Source of the DNA: Candidatus Gastranaerophilales bacterium
Lineage (GTDB): Bacteria; Cyanobacteriota; Vampirovibrionia; Gastranaerophilales; Gastranaerophilaceae
Reading direction: 5' to 3'
Assembly (NCBI GenBank): GCA_944326525.1
Contig: CALVEG010000001.1
Span: forward strand, 124,001-188,000
DNA: 64,000 nt
The position numbers and the translations under genes were made by a program. Each line of letters begins with the position of its first letter. Position 1 is the stretch's first letter. Below are positions 14,728 to 23,449 of this stretch, piece by piece. Under the pieces are notes generated by a model. The model was not told the DNA's origin and did no database searches. It saw nothing but the letters and a program-made list of their open reading frames with translations.

Positions 14728-15751
14728 TTTCTTTATCAACCCTTCCTTTTAACTGTCCGCACGCAGCATCTATGTCTGAACCTCGCTCTAACCTTACCGT
14801 AACCTTTTTCCCCGAATGCTCAAGCAAGTATTTGAACTTTTGGATCGAATTGTTTGACGGACGCTTGTAATCGTTCTTTGCCGTCGGATTGTAGGGAATT
14901 AAATTTACATTGCATTTTATGTCGCTTAAATATTCAGCAAGCTCTTTGGCACTTTCTATTGTGTCATTTAAATCTTTTATCAGTAAATATTCTATCGTAA
15001 TCCTTCGCCCTGTTTTGTTTACGTAGCTTTTCATTGCTTTTTTTAATTCTGCCATATCGTATTTGTTTTCTATCGGCATTATCTGTTTCCTGATAGCGTG
15101 GTTCGGGGCATGAAGCGAAATCGCAAGCGTTGATTGCATATCATTTTCTGCAAGTTTGTTCATTTGAGGGATTATTCCGCTTGTTGATACAGTTATCCTT
15201 CGTGCGCCTATCTGGAAGTTTTCGTTAAAGATTTCCATTGCTTTTAATACGTTATCAAGATTTAACAAGGGTTCTCCCTGTCCCATAAATACTATGTTTG
15301 TTACTTTTAAGCCTGTATCTCTTTGGATTGTTAAAACCTGTTCTATAATTTCTTTATATGTTAAATTTCTGATAAATCCGCGTTTGCCCGTTGCGCAAAA
15401 TGAGCAATTTACTGCACAACCTATCTGCGAGCTTACGCAGGCTGTCAGGTTCGCACGATTATCAAATCGCATTAATACGGTCTCAACACATTCTCCGTCA
15501 GGATATTCCAGTAAATATTTTATTGTCCCGTCTGAACTTACTTGTTTAACTTTTATTTTTACATCAGTTACGGTCGCTATTTGCTTTAATTCTTCTCTAA
15601 ATTTTACCGATAAATCTGTCATTTCATCAATTTCTTTTACAGATTTTAGGTAAATCCAATTGTGAATTTGGCGGGCTCTAAATTTCGATGCCTTTAATTC
15701 GTCTGTTATTTCTTCAATTTCTTTTAAATTTAGTCCTGATAATATTTTCAT
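14702..15751 (-). CDS. rlmN: Dual-specificity rRNA/tRNA adenine-C2 methyltransferase RlmN
   Basis: RlmN is a radical-SAM enzyme making 2-methyladenosine at 23S rRNA A2503 and tRNA A37. The 349 residues contain the cluster motif with Cys112, Cys116 and Cys119 (GCAVNCSFCATGKRGF), VFMGQGEPLLN, and the resolving C-terminal cysteine Cys331 in GSDIDAACGQL. The N-terminal helical domain (ASKFRARQIHNWIY) is complete. The gene overlaps the upstream YkgJ-type gene by 4 bases and dtd by 26. Confidence 0.98.
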   Translation of the reverse strand: MKILSGLNLKEIEEITDELKASKFRARQIHNWIYLKSVKEIDEMTDLSVKFREELKQIATVTDVKIKVKQVSSDGTIKYLLEYPDGECVETVLMRFDNRANLTACVSSQIGCAVNCSFCATGKRGFIRNLTYKEIIEQVLTIQRDTGLKVTNIVFMGQGEPLLNLDNVLKAMEIFNENFQIGARRITVSTSGIIPQMNKLAENDMQSTLAISLHAPNHAIRKQIMPIENKYDMAELKKAMKSYVNKTGRRITIEYLLIKDLNDTIESAKELAEYLSDIKCNVNLIPYNPTAKNDYKRPSNNSIQKFKYLLEHSGKKVTVRLERGSDIDAACGQLKGRVDKENESTNSKS

Positions 15752-16425
15752 AACTTCACCGGAATTTTTTCTTTGTAATATTCCACAACCTCAATCATAG
15801 CATGAAGATATAGTGTTGTGTCTTCTGTCTTTTCTCTCCAATCGCAAAAACCGCAGGATGAAGGTAATATACATAAAGGGTTGTCCGGAAAGTCACGGCA
15901 TATCTGAGGCCTGTTTGCGTAATCAGAACATCTTTTGTCTTTTGTTAGTTTCGGGCAGTGGTAAAAATATACTTCGTCCTCTTTGTTTGCTTCCAAAAGG
16001 GCAATATATTCAGGATAAACTTTTCGGGCTTCCTCTTTATCTTTATATGGAATAAAAATACTTAAAAATTGTTTCGAGAAATTGTCCCCGTTTTCGGCTC
16101 GTTTTTGGAGTTCCTGCGGGGAATATTCACTGCAAGCTAAGTTACAGCAGGTTGCACAGCCCAAACATTTATAATCTTTACGCTCTTTTAGTATCTCTTG
16201 AAATTGCAGGTATATTTCTTTAGATATTTTATTTTCTAATATTTCAAGAAATTCATTCTGCCATTTTCTGCCATTACTATCAGGCGGAAATTCCGTGAAA
16301 ATGTCAGCACTTATACTTTGGGGTTTTATCTTTTCTGCCTGATTTTGAACATCTGATACAGCTTGTTTAAATTTTTCCCTAAATTTTGCTCGCTGTTTGT
16401 TTACTATGTTGTTTAAATCTTTCAT
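15748..16425 (-). CDS. YkgJ-family cysteine-cluster protein
   Basis: This 225-residue protein has an N-terminal charged helical part of about 90 residues. The cysteine cluster follows: CLGCATCCNLAC, then YHCPKLTKDKRCSDYANRP, QICRDFPD, and PSSCGFCDW. It is the second member of this family in the window. Compared with the one at 8835-9416 it has an additional helical N-terminus and extra cysteines. It leads the operon with rlmN and dtd, which hints at a link to RNA-modifying Fe-S chemistry, but that is inference. An extended -10 (TGC TATGAT, 16432-16440) lies six bases before the ATG and no ribosome site is seen. Confidence 0.87.
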   Translation of the reverse strand: MKDLNNIVNKQRAKFREKFKQAVSDVQNQAEKIKPQSISADIFTEFPPDSNGRKWQNEFLEILENKISKEIYLQFQEILKERKDYKCLGCATCCNLACSEYSPQELQKRAENGDNFSKQFLSIFIPYKDKEEARKVYPEYIALLEANKEDEVYFYHCPKLTKDKRCSDYANRPQICRDFPDNPLCILPSSCGFCDWREKTEDTTLYLHAMIEVVEYYKEKIPVKL

Positions 16426-16431
16426 AGTAAA

Positions 16432-16440
16432 ATCATAGCA
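16432..16440 (-). promoter_or_regulatory. Extended -10 promoter directly before the rlmN-operon start
   Basis: TGC TATGAT on the minus strand ends six bases before the ATG at 16425. The best -35-like TTGAAA is too far (24 bases), so the extended TGn element would carry recognition. Confidence 0.4.
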
Positions 16441-16499
16441 TAAAAGCCTGTTTGTAGCTTATTTCAACTTGTCTATTTAAAAAGCTCTACAAAGAAGTA

Positions 16500-17306
16500 T
16501 TATTCTTCATTTGAAAGCATATTGTATGTATAAGCCATTTTTTTATCTAGAATATTTTCGTTTGGATCGTCTAGTATCGACATGTTTGCATAATAGGAAA
16601 CGCTGTCAATTGAACCGTTTCCGACATTTTTGTTATCAAAATCCATTGCATAATAAAATGCAGACATCTCTTTTGCTGAAATTACTCCGTCACCATCAAC
16701 GTCAAGCCTTTTAAATACGTTATTATTGCTTGCTTCCATATTTTGGATTTCAGCATCTGATAATCCTTCATTCTGGAATTTCATAAATGCTTCTTTGCTG
16801 ATTGTTTCTCCGCCATCACCGTATTTTTCAGAAATAAATTTGGTCATTGATCCGCCAAGTTTTTGGAAACCTTGACTTAATGCGGTTTGAATTTTTTTGA
16901 TATCTTCAGGTGTCGGATTTTTCTTTGACATTAACGACGATATCTCATTAGAGATTACAGAAATTTTAACATCTTCTGCATTCATCATTTTATTAAACAA
17001 GTTATTTGCAACGCTGCCTGTTTTAAAATCTCCATCTGTGGGGGTTTGGGCGACTATGTTTGCTTCACTTGCACTTGATTTTGAAGTAGGTACAGTTTTT
17101 TGATTATTAACGGCATTCGTGTTTGATAGAGTCTGATTTCCTCTTATAGGCGAGGTCTGGGATTTTGCAGCTGCATTTCCCATAAGAAGATTTCCTATTT
17201 CACTTAAAGCGTTGCCGGCTGCAATGAATGCATTGCCCGTAGAATTTTGTGTTGTTGGTTTGGGTTGTAACCAAGCGCTGTCAGAATTTATTGAAAATCC
17301 GCCCAT
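16500..17306 (-). CDS. EF-hand calcium-binding-type protein of unknown function
   Basis: This 268-residue protein has an S/T/N-rich first half and an EF-hand region in the second. Residues 202-213 read DVDGDGVISAKE, a canonical EF loop with Asp at positions 1, 3, 5 and Glu at 12. A degenerate loop DFDNKNVGNGSID (222-234) follows, and a partial one (DGGETISKEAF) precedes. No signal peptide is obvious, although an alanine-rich helix lies near 25-50. Bacterial EF-hand proteins often act in calcium sensing or surface assembly; nothing here says which. Start: GAGGA before the ATG. It stands alone between two operons. Confidence 0.8.
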   Translation of the reverse strand: MGGFSINSDSAWLQPKPTTQNSTGNAFIAAGNALSEIGNLLMGNAAAKSQTSPIRGNQTLSNTNAVNNQKTVPTSKSSASEANIVAQTPTDGDFKTGSVANNLFNKMMNAEDVKISVISNEISSLMSKKNPTPEDIKKIQTALSQGFQKLGGSMTKFISEKYGDGGETISKEAFMKFQNEGLSDAEIQNMEASNNNVFKRLDVDGDGVISAKEMSAFYYAMDFDNKNVGNGSIDSVSYYANMSILDDPNENILDKKMAYTYNMLSNEE

Positions 17307-17403
17307 AATAAATCCTCGTTTATATTACTTTAAATATATAAAGTATATATACCCAGCAAAATTTCATTTACTTAAATTTTTGTTAATAAAAGTTTACAAA
17401 ACC

Positions 17404-18411
17404 CTAGTTTGTTATATCCCATCTTCCGCAGGTGCCGCCCCAACGTGCAATAATATTTCCTTTTATGTCTTTTATTTTTTCAACGTGTTGAATTTCGTCA
17501 TTTCCTTCAATGATGGTGATAACTTCACAGTTGTTTGAACATCCGTTGCATTCGCAGGTGATTGAGTGGAAGTGCATATCTCCAACTTCCCAGCCTTTGA
17601 ATTTAGTTTTAGCATCCGTATATTGGTGGTTTTCCATCGCTAACAATGCTGCACCTATTGCGCCCATTGTCTGGTGATTTTCCGGAACTATAACTTTATG
17701 ACCGAGTGCTTCTTCAAAAGCTTTTACCATACCTTGGTTTGTTGCAACACCACCTTGGAATGAAAATACAGGTAAAAGTTCTTTTCCTAAAGCAAGGTTT
17801 GACAAGTAATTACGAACAAGTGCCTGGCATAGACCATAAAGAAGATCTTCTACAGGGTAACCAAGTTGTTGTTTGTGGATAAGATCGCTTTCTGCAAATA
17901 CTCCGCAGCGACCTGCAATTCTTGCAGGATTGGTTGATTTAAGTGCGGTTTCTCCAAATTTTTCTATCGGTACATTTAGTCGGTTTGCCTGCTGGTCAAG
18001 AAAACTTCCTGTACCTGCTGCACAAACTGTGTTCATTGCAAAATCAGTTACAATACCATCTCGTAAAATTATAATTTTGCTGTCTTGTCCGCCGATTTCA
18101 AGAATTGTTTGAACCCCCGGAACGTTTATGCTTGCGGCAACTGCGTGGGCTGTTATTTCGTTCTTGATGATGTCAGCTCCAACAAGTGCGCCTGCCAAAT
18201 TTCTGCCCGAACCAGTTGTTCCTACTCCCATTACATTGTATTCAGTAAGTTTTTTTGAATAGAGCTCGTTCAAACCCTTCTGTACAGCCATTACAGGTTT
18301 ACCTGCGGTTCTTAGCATGTAACTGTCAACATATTTGCCTTTCTCATCAACTAATGCAAGTTTTGTTGTTACTGATCCTACGTCTATCCCTAAATATACT
18401 GTTAAACTCAT
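17404..18411 (-). CDS. 2-hydroxyacyl-CoA dehydratase activase (BcrAD/BadFG ATPase family)
   Basis: This 335-residue ASKHA-fold ATPase is of the HgdC/activator type, which passes electrons to 2-hydroxyacyl-CoA dehydratases or benzoyl-CoA reductases. GIDVGSVTTKLALVD (8-22) is the phosphate-1 motif. CAAGTGSFLDQQ and GRCGVFAESD contain the two cysteines that ligate the [4Fe-4S] cluster shared by the dimer. QGGVATNQGMVKAFE is the adenosine-side motif. Unlike minimal activators of about 260 residues it has a tail with C-x-C-x2-C-x3-C (ITCECNGCSNNC) and a late GGTCGRW. No dehydratase subunit gene lies nearby, so the partner is elsewhere or different. Start: AAGGAAG before the ATG. Confidence 0.9.
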   Translation of the reverse strand: MSLTVYLGIDVGSVTTKLALVDEKGKYVDSYMLRTAGKPVMAVQKGLNELYSKKLTEYNVMGVGTTGSGRNLAGALVGADIIKNEITAHAVAASINVPGVQTILEIGGQDSKIIILRDGIVTDFAMNTVCAAGTGSFLDQQANRLNVPIEKFGETALKSTNPARIAGRCGVFAESDLIHKQQLGYPVEDLLYGLCQALVRNYLSNLALGKELLPVFSFQGGVATNQGMVKAFEEALGHKVIVPENHQTMGAIGAALLAMENHQYTDAKTKFKGWEVGDMHFHSITCECNGCSNNCEVITIIEGNDEIQHVEKIKDIKGNIIARWGGTCGRWDITN

Positions 18412-18534
18412 ATTTTCACTTCCTTATTTAAAGCTGCCGAAGGCTTTTTTTATCATTTTACGGCTATTATAAATTCTCTGAACTTAGTCTATCATAAAAA
18501 AAACGTACCGTAAACTTATAACTTAATTCTTCTT

Positions 18535-18810
18535 TTATTGTAGTTTTTTTAGATATTCTTTTTTGGTTTCTTCAAGATGGTTTTCAAGAATTTTTAAATG
18601 TTCTATTGCTATTTTGCTGTGCTCGTCGACAGATTGTTTCCATACTTCTAAATTAGCTTTTTCTGAGTCTTTGGCACTTTCAAATGTGTGATGCATCATT
18701 AGATTTTTTACTGTTTGGGCAAGGTTTTCTCTTTCTTTTTTGATTTCTTCCAGTTGATCTTCTAGATGTTTTAACATTAATTCTGTCTTTGTTTTTGAGT
18801 CGTTTTGCAT
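18535..18810 (-). CDS. Small coiled-coil protein, unknown
   Basis: The 91-residue protein is almost entirely charged helix (LMLKHLEDQLEEIKKERENL, then HLKILENHLEETKKEYLKKL), predicted coiled coil at both ends. A central MMHHTFESAKD break separates them. It has no signal peptide and no recognised family. AGAGGAG precedes the start. It is followed by about 120 bases before the activase gene and is probably monocistronic. Confidence 0.6.
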   Translation of the reverse strand: MQNDSKTKTELMLKHLEDQLEEIKKERENLAQTVKNLMMHHTFESAKDSEKANLEVWKQSVDEHSKIAIEHLKILENHLEETKKEYLKKLQ

Positions 18811-18862
18811 ATAAATAGCTCCTCTTATTCTTCGTATTTCAATTTTCTTACAAACATAGTTT

Positions 18863-18891
18863 AAAAAAAAGTGCAGGTTGTGACCTGCACT
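18863..18891 (-). terminator. Intrinsic terminator after the gene at 19021-19380
   Basis: A perfect stem GTGCAGGT / ACCTGCAC with a TGTG loop (18871-18890, plus one A-T pair) is followed on the minus strand by a run of eight T. Confidence 0.88.
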
Positions 18892-19020
18892 CTTGTTATT
18901 TAATATTAGTTGCTTTAGAAGGAATATTTATTGTTTTAAGCCTAATTTATTTGTATGAATGTATTCAATAAAACTTTTATTTTCTGAAACCTCTGTATTT
19001 TGCTGTGAATTTAGTTCAGT

Positions 19021-19380
19021 TTACGTTTCGTTTTTTTGTTGTTCAAGTAATTGTTTTATAAAATCAAGGTTTGGTCCCATTGCTTTTTTGAGTTTTTTAT
19101 TTTCTTCATCAATTATTTCATCAAATCGTTTTGGGATGTGTAGCCTTTCTTCGTTGATTGATTGTTTTTGTTTACTGGAATTGTTTTTATCAGTTTTTTG
19201 GCTATTTTGATTTCTGGTTGGAGCTTCTTGTGAGGTCTTTTTTTGGTATTGTTGTTTGATTTCTTCATCTATTTTTTGTTTCTCAAGTTTTGCTTTTTCT
19301 TCTTTTGAGAGCTTTTTGCCTTTAGTGCCTTCTACGTTGTTCTGTGAAAAGTTTGCACTGTTAATTTCATTTGTACCCAT
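19021..19380 (-). CDS. Small lysine/glutamine-rich charged protein, unknown
   Basis: The ATG at 19380 is preferred to one 87 bases upstream because it has a GGAGA site. The product is 119 residues. It is K/E/Q-rich and probably disordered or helical in the middle (LSKEEKAKLEKQKIDEEIKQ, then an N/S/K-rich stretch). It ends with a more ordered helix (RFDEIIDEENKKLKKAMG, DFIKQLLEQQ). I do not recognise the family. A strong terminator lies about 130 bases after its stop. Confidence 0.55.
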   Translation of the reverse strand: MGTNEINSANFSQNNVEGTKGKKLSKEEKAKLEKQKIDEEIKQQYQKKTSQEAPTRNQNSQKTDKNNSSKQKQSINEERLHIPKRFDEIIDEENKKLKKAMGPNLDFIKQLLEQQKNET

Positions 19381-19480
19381 GGTAAATTTTCTCCTTGTAT
19401 TCTCTACACAGGATGTATTTACGGGAAGATTATTTGAAATCTTTAAATTTACAGGAATGTTTTTCATAAAATGTTACAAA

Positions 19481-19512
19481 TGAAAATCGCCCCGATTTGT
19501 ATCGGAGCGATT
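19481..19512 (-). terminator. Intrinsic terminator after hppA
   Basis: AATCGC-T-CCGAT pairs with ATCGG-G-GCGATT on the minus strand and is followed by TTTTC. It lies about 40 bases after the hppA stop. Confidence 0.8.
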
Positions 19513-19553
19513 CTTTATATGAGAAATACTCATATTCCCTAGTTTTGGTTTAT

Positions 19554-22001
19554 TTAGCCTTCGGCTTCGGTTTTAGTATTCGATTTTGATGGAATTCTCA
19601 TTGCATAGAAAGATCTGATTACGAAAATCAATGCAATAACTAGGAATACCCATCCTGCAATTGGTGCAATATCTCTGAATGCAGCTGAGATCGCAATTTC
19701 CATAGCAAGAAGTCCGAATAGTGTTGTGAATTTGATAATCGGGTTCATTGCAACTGAAGATGTATCTTTGAAAGGATCTCCTACTGTATCACCAACTACT
19801 GTTGCTTCGTGAAGCGGGGTTCCTTTTTCTGCTAAGTCAACTTCTACGATTTTCTTAGCGTTATCCCAACATCCGCCGGCGTTTGCCATAAATACAGCTT
19901 GGAATAGACCAAATACGGCAATTGCTACCAAATAACTTACAAAGAAAGCAACAGGTGCTGATGTCATACAGCTTGGTGCAGACAGACACGCAAATGCAAG
20001 TGCAAATGCAAATAATGCAATAAAGATATTTATCATACCTTTTTGTGCGTATTGTGTACAAATTTTTACAACTTCTTTTGAATTTGCAACATTTGCACTC
20101 TTTGAGTCTGCATCACCAAGTTTAATATTATCTTTGATGTATTCTGTTGCAGAATATGCACCGGTTGTAACTGCCTGCATTGAAGCTCCGCTAAACCAGT
20201 AAATTACAGCGCCACCAGCAAGGAAGCCCAGTAATGTGTAAGGATTTAATACATTCAAAATCATTTCAGGTTCAATTCCGAGCGTAGATTTGATGACTAA
20301 GATTAAAGAGAAAATCATTGTTGTCGCACCTACAACTGCTGTTCCGATAAGTACCGGTTTTGAAGTTGCTTTGAATGTATTTCCTGCACCGTCGTTTTCT
20401 TCTAAGTATTTTTTAGCGTTGTCGAAATCGGGTTTGAATCCGAAATCTTTTTCAATTTCTTCTGAAATATTTGGAATTTCTTCGATTAAAGATAATTCAT
20501 AAACCGATTGAGCGTTATCTGTTACAGGACCGTAAGAGTCAACTGCAATTGTAACAGGCCCCATTCCTAAAAATCCGAAAGCAACAAGTCCGAAAGCAAA
20601 TACTGACGGATAAATCATCAGAGCTTCCGGAATGAATGTTGAAGCAACATAAGCCAATCCCATCAAAAGCACGATAACCATGCCGATCCAGAAGGCAGAG
20701 AAGTTACCTGCAACAATACCTGAAAGGATTGTCAGGGATGCGCCGCCTTCACGTGAAGCTGTAACAACTTCTTCTGTGTGTTTAGCTTTAGGAGAGGTAA
20801 ATATCTTTGTAAATTCAGGAATTAATGCTGCACCTAAAGTTCCGCAAGAAATTATGCAAGAAAGGATTAGCCATAAATTTCCTTCCAAACCTCCTAGAAG
20901 CCAGTGGCTTACTCCGAAAGTCATACCGATTGATAATATTGAAGTTAACCAAACAAGATTGGTTAAAGGTTTTTCAAAATCGAATTTTTGAGTTTTAGCT
21001 GCGTAAATTCTATCTGCTATACCGTTAATCCAGTATGCAACAACTGAAGTTACGATCATCAAAAATCTCATTACAAAAATCCAAGTTAAAAGTTGAACTT
21101 GATTTTCAGGACCTGCAACTGCAAGTAATATGAATGAAACGAGTGCAACACCAGTTACACCATAAGTTTCAAAACCGTCAGCAGTTGGTCCAACTGAATC
21201 ACCAGCGTTGTCACCTGTGCAGTCTGCTATAACGCCAGGGTTTCTCGGATCATCTTCTTTGATACCGAATTGAATTTTCATTAAATCTGATCCGATGTCG
21301 GCAATTTTTGTGAAAATTCCGCCTGCAACACGAAGTGCTGATGCACCTAAAGATTCACCGATTGCAAATCCGATAAAGCAAGCTCCTGCAATTTCTCCAG
21401 GAACAAATAACAAAATTGTTAACATCAAAATTAATTCAACAGATACAAGGCATACACCGATTGACATTCCGGCTTTAAGCGGAATATTCAAAACATTTAA
21501 AGGCTGCCCTTTCAATGATGCAAATGAAGTTCTTGCATTTGCTAAGGTGTTCATTCTGATCCCGAACCAGGCAACGGCATAAGAGCCTAATATACCGATT
21601 ACTGACCAAGTAAGGATAATTAATACGTTTTTCAAAGGCATTCCTTGCAAATACCCAAAATAAAATGCTATACATAAACCGATTAGCACTTCTAATACAA
21701 GTAAAAACTTACCTTGTTGAATTAAGTAAGTTTTACAGGTTTCAAAAATTGTGTTTCCAACGTCAGCCATAGCCGCGTGAACTTCCAATTTTTTAATTCT
21801 TAAAAATTCAATAAATCCGAATATCAAGCCGATTACCGAAATTGCAATCCCGATTAAGAGGAGATTGTAACTTGAAAGGCTTGCGTCTTTAATACTCGGA
21901 ACAACTAAATCAGCTTCGCTTGCAAGGGCAGGCGTTACTGTACAGAACAACGCAGCAAGAAGAGCCGCCATCGTTCCGGATGAAAGTAATTTCTTAAACA
22001 T
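19554..22001 (-). CDS. hppA: Membrane-bound ion-pumping pyrophosphatase, divergent K+-independent type
   Basis: This integral membrane enzyme couples PPi hydrolysis to ion (probably H+) export. The start at 22001 is chosen because GGGAGAG precedes it and a full promoter lies at 22042-22070; an in-frame ATG at 22070 would extend upstream of the transcript. The 815 residues form about 16 helices after an N-terminal signal-like segment (TMAALLAALFCTVTPALA). Substrate-site motifs are KEDDPRNPGVIADCTGDNAG near residue 248, SYGPVTDNAQ near 487 and GNTFKATSKP near 538. The lysine in the last marks the K+-independent type. The motifs differ from canonical DVGADLVGKVE and DNVGDNVGDCAGM forms, pointing to the divergent branch. 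Confidence 0.93.
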   Translation of the reverse strand: MFKKLLSSGTMAALLAALFCTVTPALASEADLVVPSIKDASLSSYNLLLIGIAISVIGLIFGFIEFLRIKKLEVHAAMADVGNTIFETCKTYLIQQGKFLLVLEVLIGLCIAFYFGYLQGMPLKNVLIILTWSVIGILGSYAVAWFGIRMNTLANARTSFASLKGQPLNVLNIPLKAGMSIGVCLVSVELILMLTILLFVPGEIAGACFIGFAIGESLGASALRVAGGIFTKIADIGSDLMKIQFGIKEDDPRNPGVIADCTGDNAGDSVGPTADGFETYGVTGVALVSFILLAVAGPENQVQLLTWIFVMRFLMIVTSVVAYWINGIADRIYAAKTQKFDFEKPLTNLVWLTSILSIGMTFGVSHWLLGGLEGNLWLILSCIISCGTLGAALIPEFTKIFTSPKAKHTEEVVTASREGGASLTILSGIVAGNFSAFWIGMVIVLLMGLAYVASTFIPEALMIYPSVFAFGLVAFGFLGMGPVTIAVDSYGPVTDNAQSVYELSLIEEIPNISEEIEKDFGFKPDFDNAKKYLEENDGAGNTFKATSKPVLIGTAVVGATTMIFSLILVIKSTLGIEPEMILNVLNPYTLLGFLAGGAVIYWFSGASMQAVTTGAYSATEYIKDNIKLGDADSKSANVANSKEVVKICTQYAQKGMINIFIALFAFALAFACLSAPSCMTSAPVAFFVSYLVAIAVFGLFQAVFMANAGGCWDNAKKIVEVDLAEKGTPLHEATVVGDTVGDPFKDTSSVAMNPIIKFTTLFGLLAMEIAISAAFRDIAPIAGWVFLVIALIFVIRSFYAMRIPSKSNTKTEAEG

Positions 22002-22041
22002 AAACTCTCCCTCTTTAAAATTAAGTCGTTTCACGCCCAAT

Positions 22042-22070
22042 ATTATAATCGAAATTAAGATTTGTGACAA
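22042..22070 (-). promoter_or_regulatory. Sigma70-type promoter of hppA
   Basis: On the minus strand TTGTCA (22070-22065) and TATAAT (22047-22042) are spaced 17 bases, close to consensus. The predicted start near 22035 gives a leader of about 34 bases. Confidence 0.85.
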
Positions 22071-22142
22071 CTTTGTAACAATAAATCATACGCTTAGAGG
22101 GGGATTTTGTGCTAAAATTTTTTTGTAAATCGGCGGGGGAAA

Positions 22143-22493
22143 ATGAATAAAGAAAATTTGATTAAATTATCTCTTATTTCAAAGGATACTCAAGCGGATT
22201 GTCCGTTTAAGGAGGATTATGACTGTACAGTTATCAGGCATACTGATAACAATAAGTGGTATGGGTTAATTTTTGAGATGGATGGCAAGTTGTATGTAAA
22301 CTTAAAATGCAATCCTGATTTAGCGGCAGTTTTAAAGGATGAATATCCTGCGATTACAAGTGCTTGGCATATGAATAAAAAACATTGGATTAAAGTTGAT
22401 GTGAATAATATTGATAAAGAAGCGCTTTTAAAACTTATTCAAATAAGTTATGATTTAACCGCCTCAAAAAAGAGGGTTCATAAACTTAAATAA
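22143..22493 (+). CDS. MmcQ/YjbR family protein
   Basis: The 116-residue product matches the small MmcQ/YjbR (CyaY-like fold, double-wing) family. Visible hallmarks are PFKEDYDCTVIRH, KWYGLIFEMDGKLYVNLKC, and the nucleotide-contacting end of the fold PAITSAWHMNKKHWIKVD. Its physiological role is poorly defined; a DNA-binding function is suggested for some members. GGCGGGGG precedes the ATG. A possible extended -10 (TGC TAAAAT, 22110-22118) lies upstream. Its 3' end overlaps the convergent gene by 16 bases. Confidence 0.88.
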   Translation: MNKENLIKLSLISKDTQADCPFKEDYDCTVIRHTDNNKWYGLIFEMDGKLYVNLKCNPDLAAVLKDEYPAITSAWHMNKKHWIKVDVNNIDKEALLKLIQISYDLTASKKRVHKLK

Positions 22494-23374
22494 ACATCTT
22501 CCTGTAATTTAATTTCGAATTCGCTGCCTGCTGGGATTGAAACTCTTCCGCCCTTATGCCCGATTGAGAATATCGGAGAACCTGCAAAGTTCACAACATA
22601 GGTAACAGCACCGACTATTGTCGGAATTGGAGAAATTATGACTCCAATCGGGTTGTCAGCAAGTTTTTTTGAGGTGCTTCTTGTTTTTTGATAAAAAGCT
22701 TCTCCTTTATCTATCTGGTTCAAAACCCCTTTCCAATATTCACGTTTACCTTTTATGTTGTTTAAGAATATTTTTTTATGGTTTGCTTTTGTTACTTTAC
22801 CGTGCGCAGAGTAAGTCCGTCCGTTGAATTTTACGCTTTCAATTCTTAATACTACAAGTCCGCCGTTGCCTGTCATTTGCGGAAGATGAGAGTCTTCAAC
22901 CGAGGCCGTAAACACTGTTCCTGCAGGAATTGTTACATATCTCTGGTAAACCGGAGTTAAGGATGTGAAGCTTACTTTGTAGCCTTCTTTCAGGTAATCC
23001 GATACGAGATTATTTGATTTAAGACGGAATTTTGTACCTTTTTTAATTTTTATCGCGGTAAAATCATCTTTTGTAAGTGTTGTTCCCGGAAGATTTTTAT
23101 TAACTTTTTTCTTAACGGGTTCTGTGACTGTCGGGGTTGTTTTGGGCGGGGTAGATGTTGTTGTCTTTGTTGTTGTAGGCGTTGTTTTGGGTTGTGTTGT
23201 TACAGTCTTTGATGGGGTAGCCGTTTTAGGAAGTGGCGGAAGATTTTGCTGCTCAAGTTTTGAGGGGTTGTAGTTTTTTCTTATCTCCTCGTCCACTGAC
23301 AAATCAAGCTCTAAGGCAAAAGCAGGTGCAATTGTTAAATATAAACCTAATATAGCAACAACTATTCTTTTCAC
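22478..23374 (-). CDS. Secreted protein, paralogue of the protein at 4501-5439
   Basis: The 298-residue product starts at GTG (GAGGG six bases before). It has a signal peptide (IVVAILGLYLTIAPAFA), a T/P/K-rich linker (about 45-95, many TTPT-like units) and a conserved region of about 200 residues ending IPAGSEFEIKL. This region is homologous to the protein at 4501-5439, including KKGTKFRLKS and VKFNGRTYSAHGKVTKANHK. A hydrophobic segment near 245-270 (IGVIISPIPTIVGAVTYVVN) sits at the same place in both. It is probably an envelope or surface protein. The family is not recognised. Confidence 0.72.
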   Translation of the reverse strand: MKRIVVAILGLYLTIAPAFALELDLSVDEEIRKNYNPSKLEQQNLPPLPKTATPSKTVTTQPKTTPTTTKTTTSTPPKTTPTVTEPVKKKVNKNLPGTTLTKDDFTAIKIKKGTKFRLKSNNLVSDYLKEGYKVSFTSLTPVYQRYVTIPAGTVFTASVEDSHLPQMTGNGGLVVLRIESVKFNGRTYSAHGKVTKANHKKIFLNNIKGKREYWKGVLNQIDKGEAFYQKTRSTSKKLADNPIGVIISPIPTIVGAVTYVVNFAGSPIFSIGHKGGRVSIPAGSEFEIKLQEDVYLSL

Positions 23375-23383
23375 AATTCCCTC

Positions 23384-23438
23384 TCAAAAAATAACGTCAC
23401 TTTTATTCAGCCATGTAAAAAGCTTTAAAAGTGACGTT
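23384..23438 (-). terminator. Intrinsic terminator after gltA
   Basis: A perfect 12-bp inverted repeat, AACGTCACTTTT (23393-23404) against AAAAGTGACGTT (23427-23438), has a 22-base loop. It is followed on the minus strand by ATTTTTT. It lies a few bases after the gltA stop and close to the GTG start of the next gene on the same strand. Confidence 0.82.
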
Positions 23439-23449
23439 ATAAAGTTATA

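Noticed and set aside
22002..22070. Upstream ATG giving an 838-residue pyrophosphatase
   Set aside because: That ATG lies at the -35 element of a near-consensus promoter, and the ATG at 22001 has a proper ribosome site.
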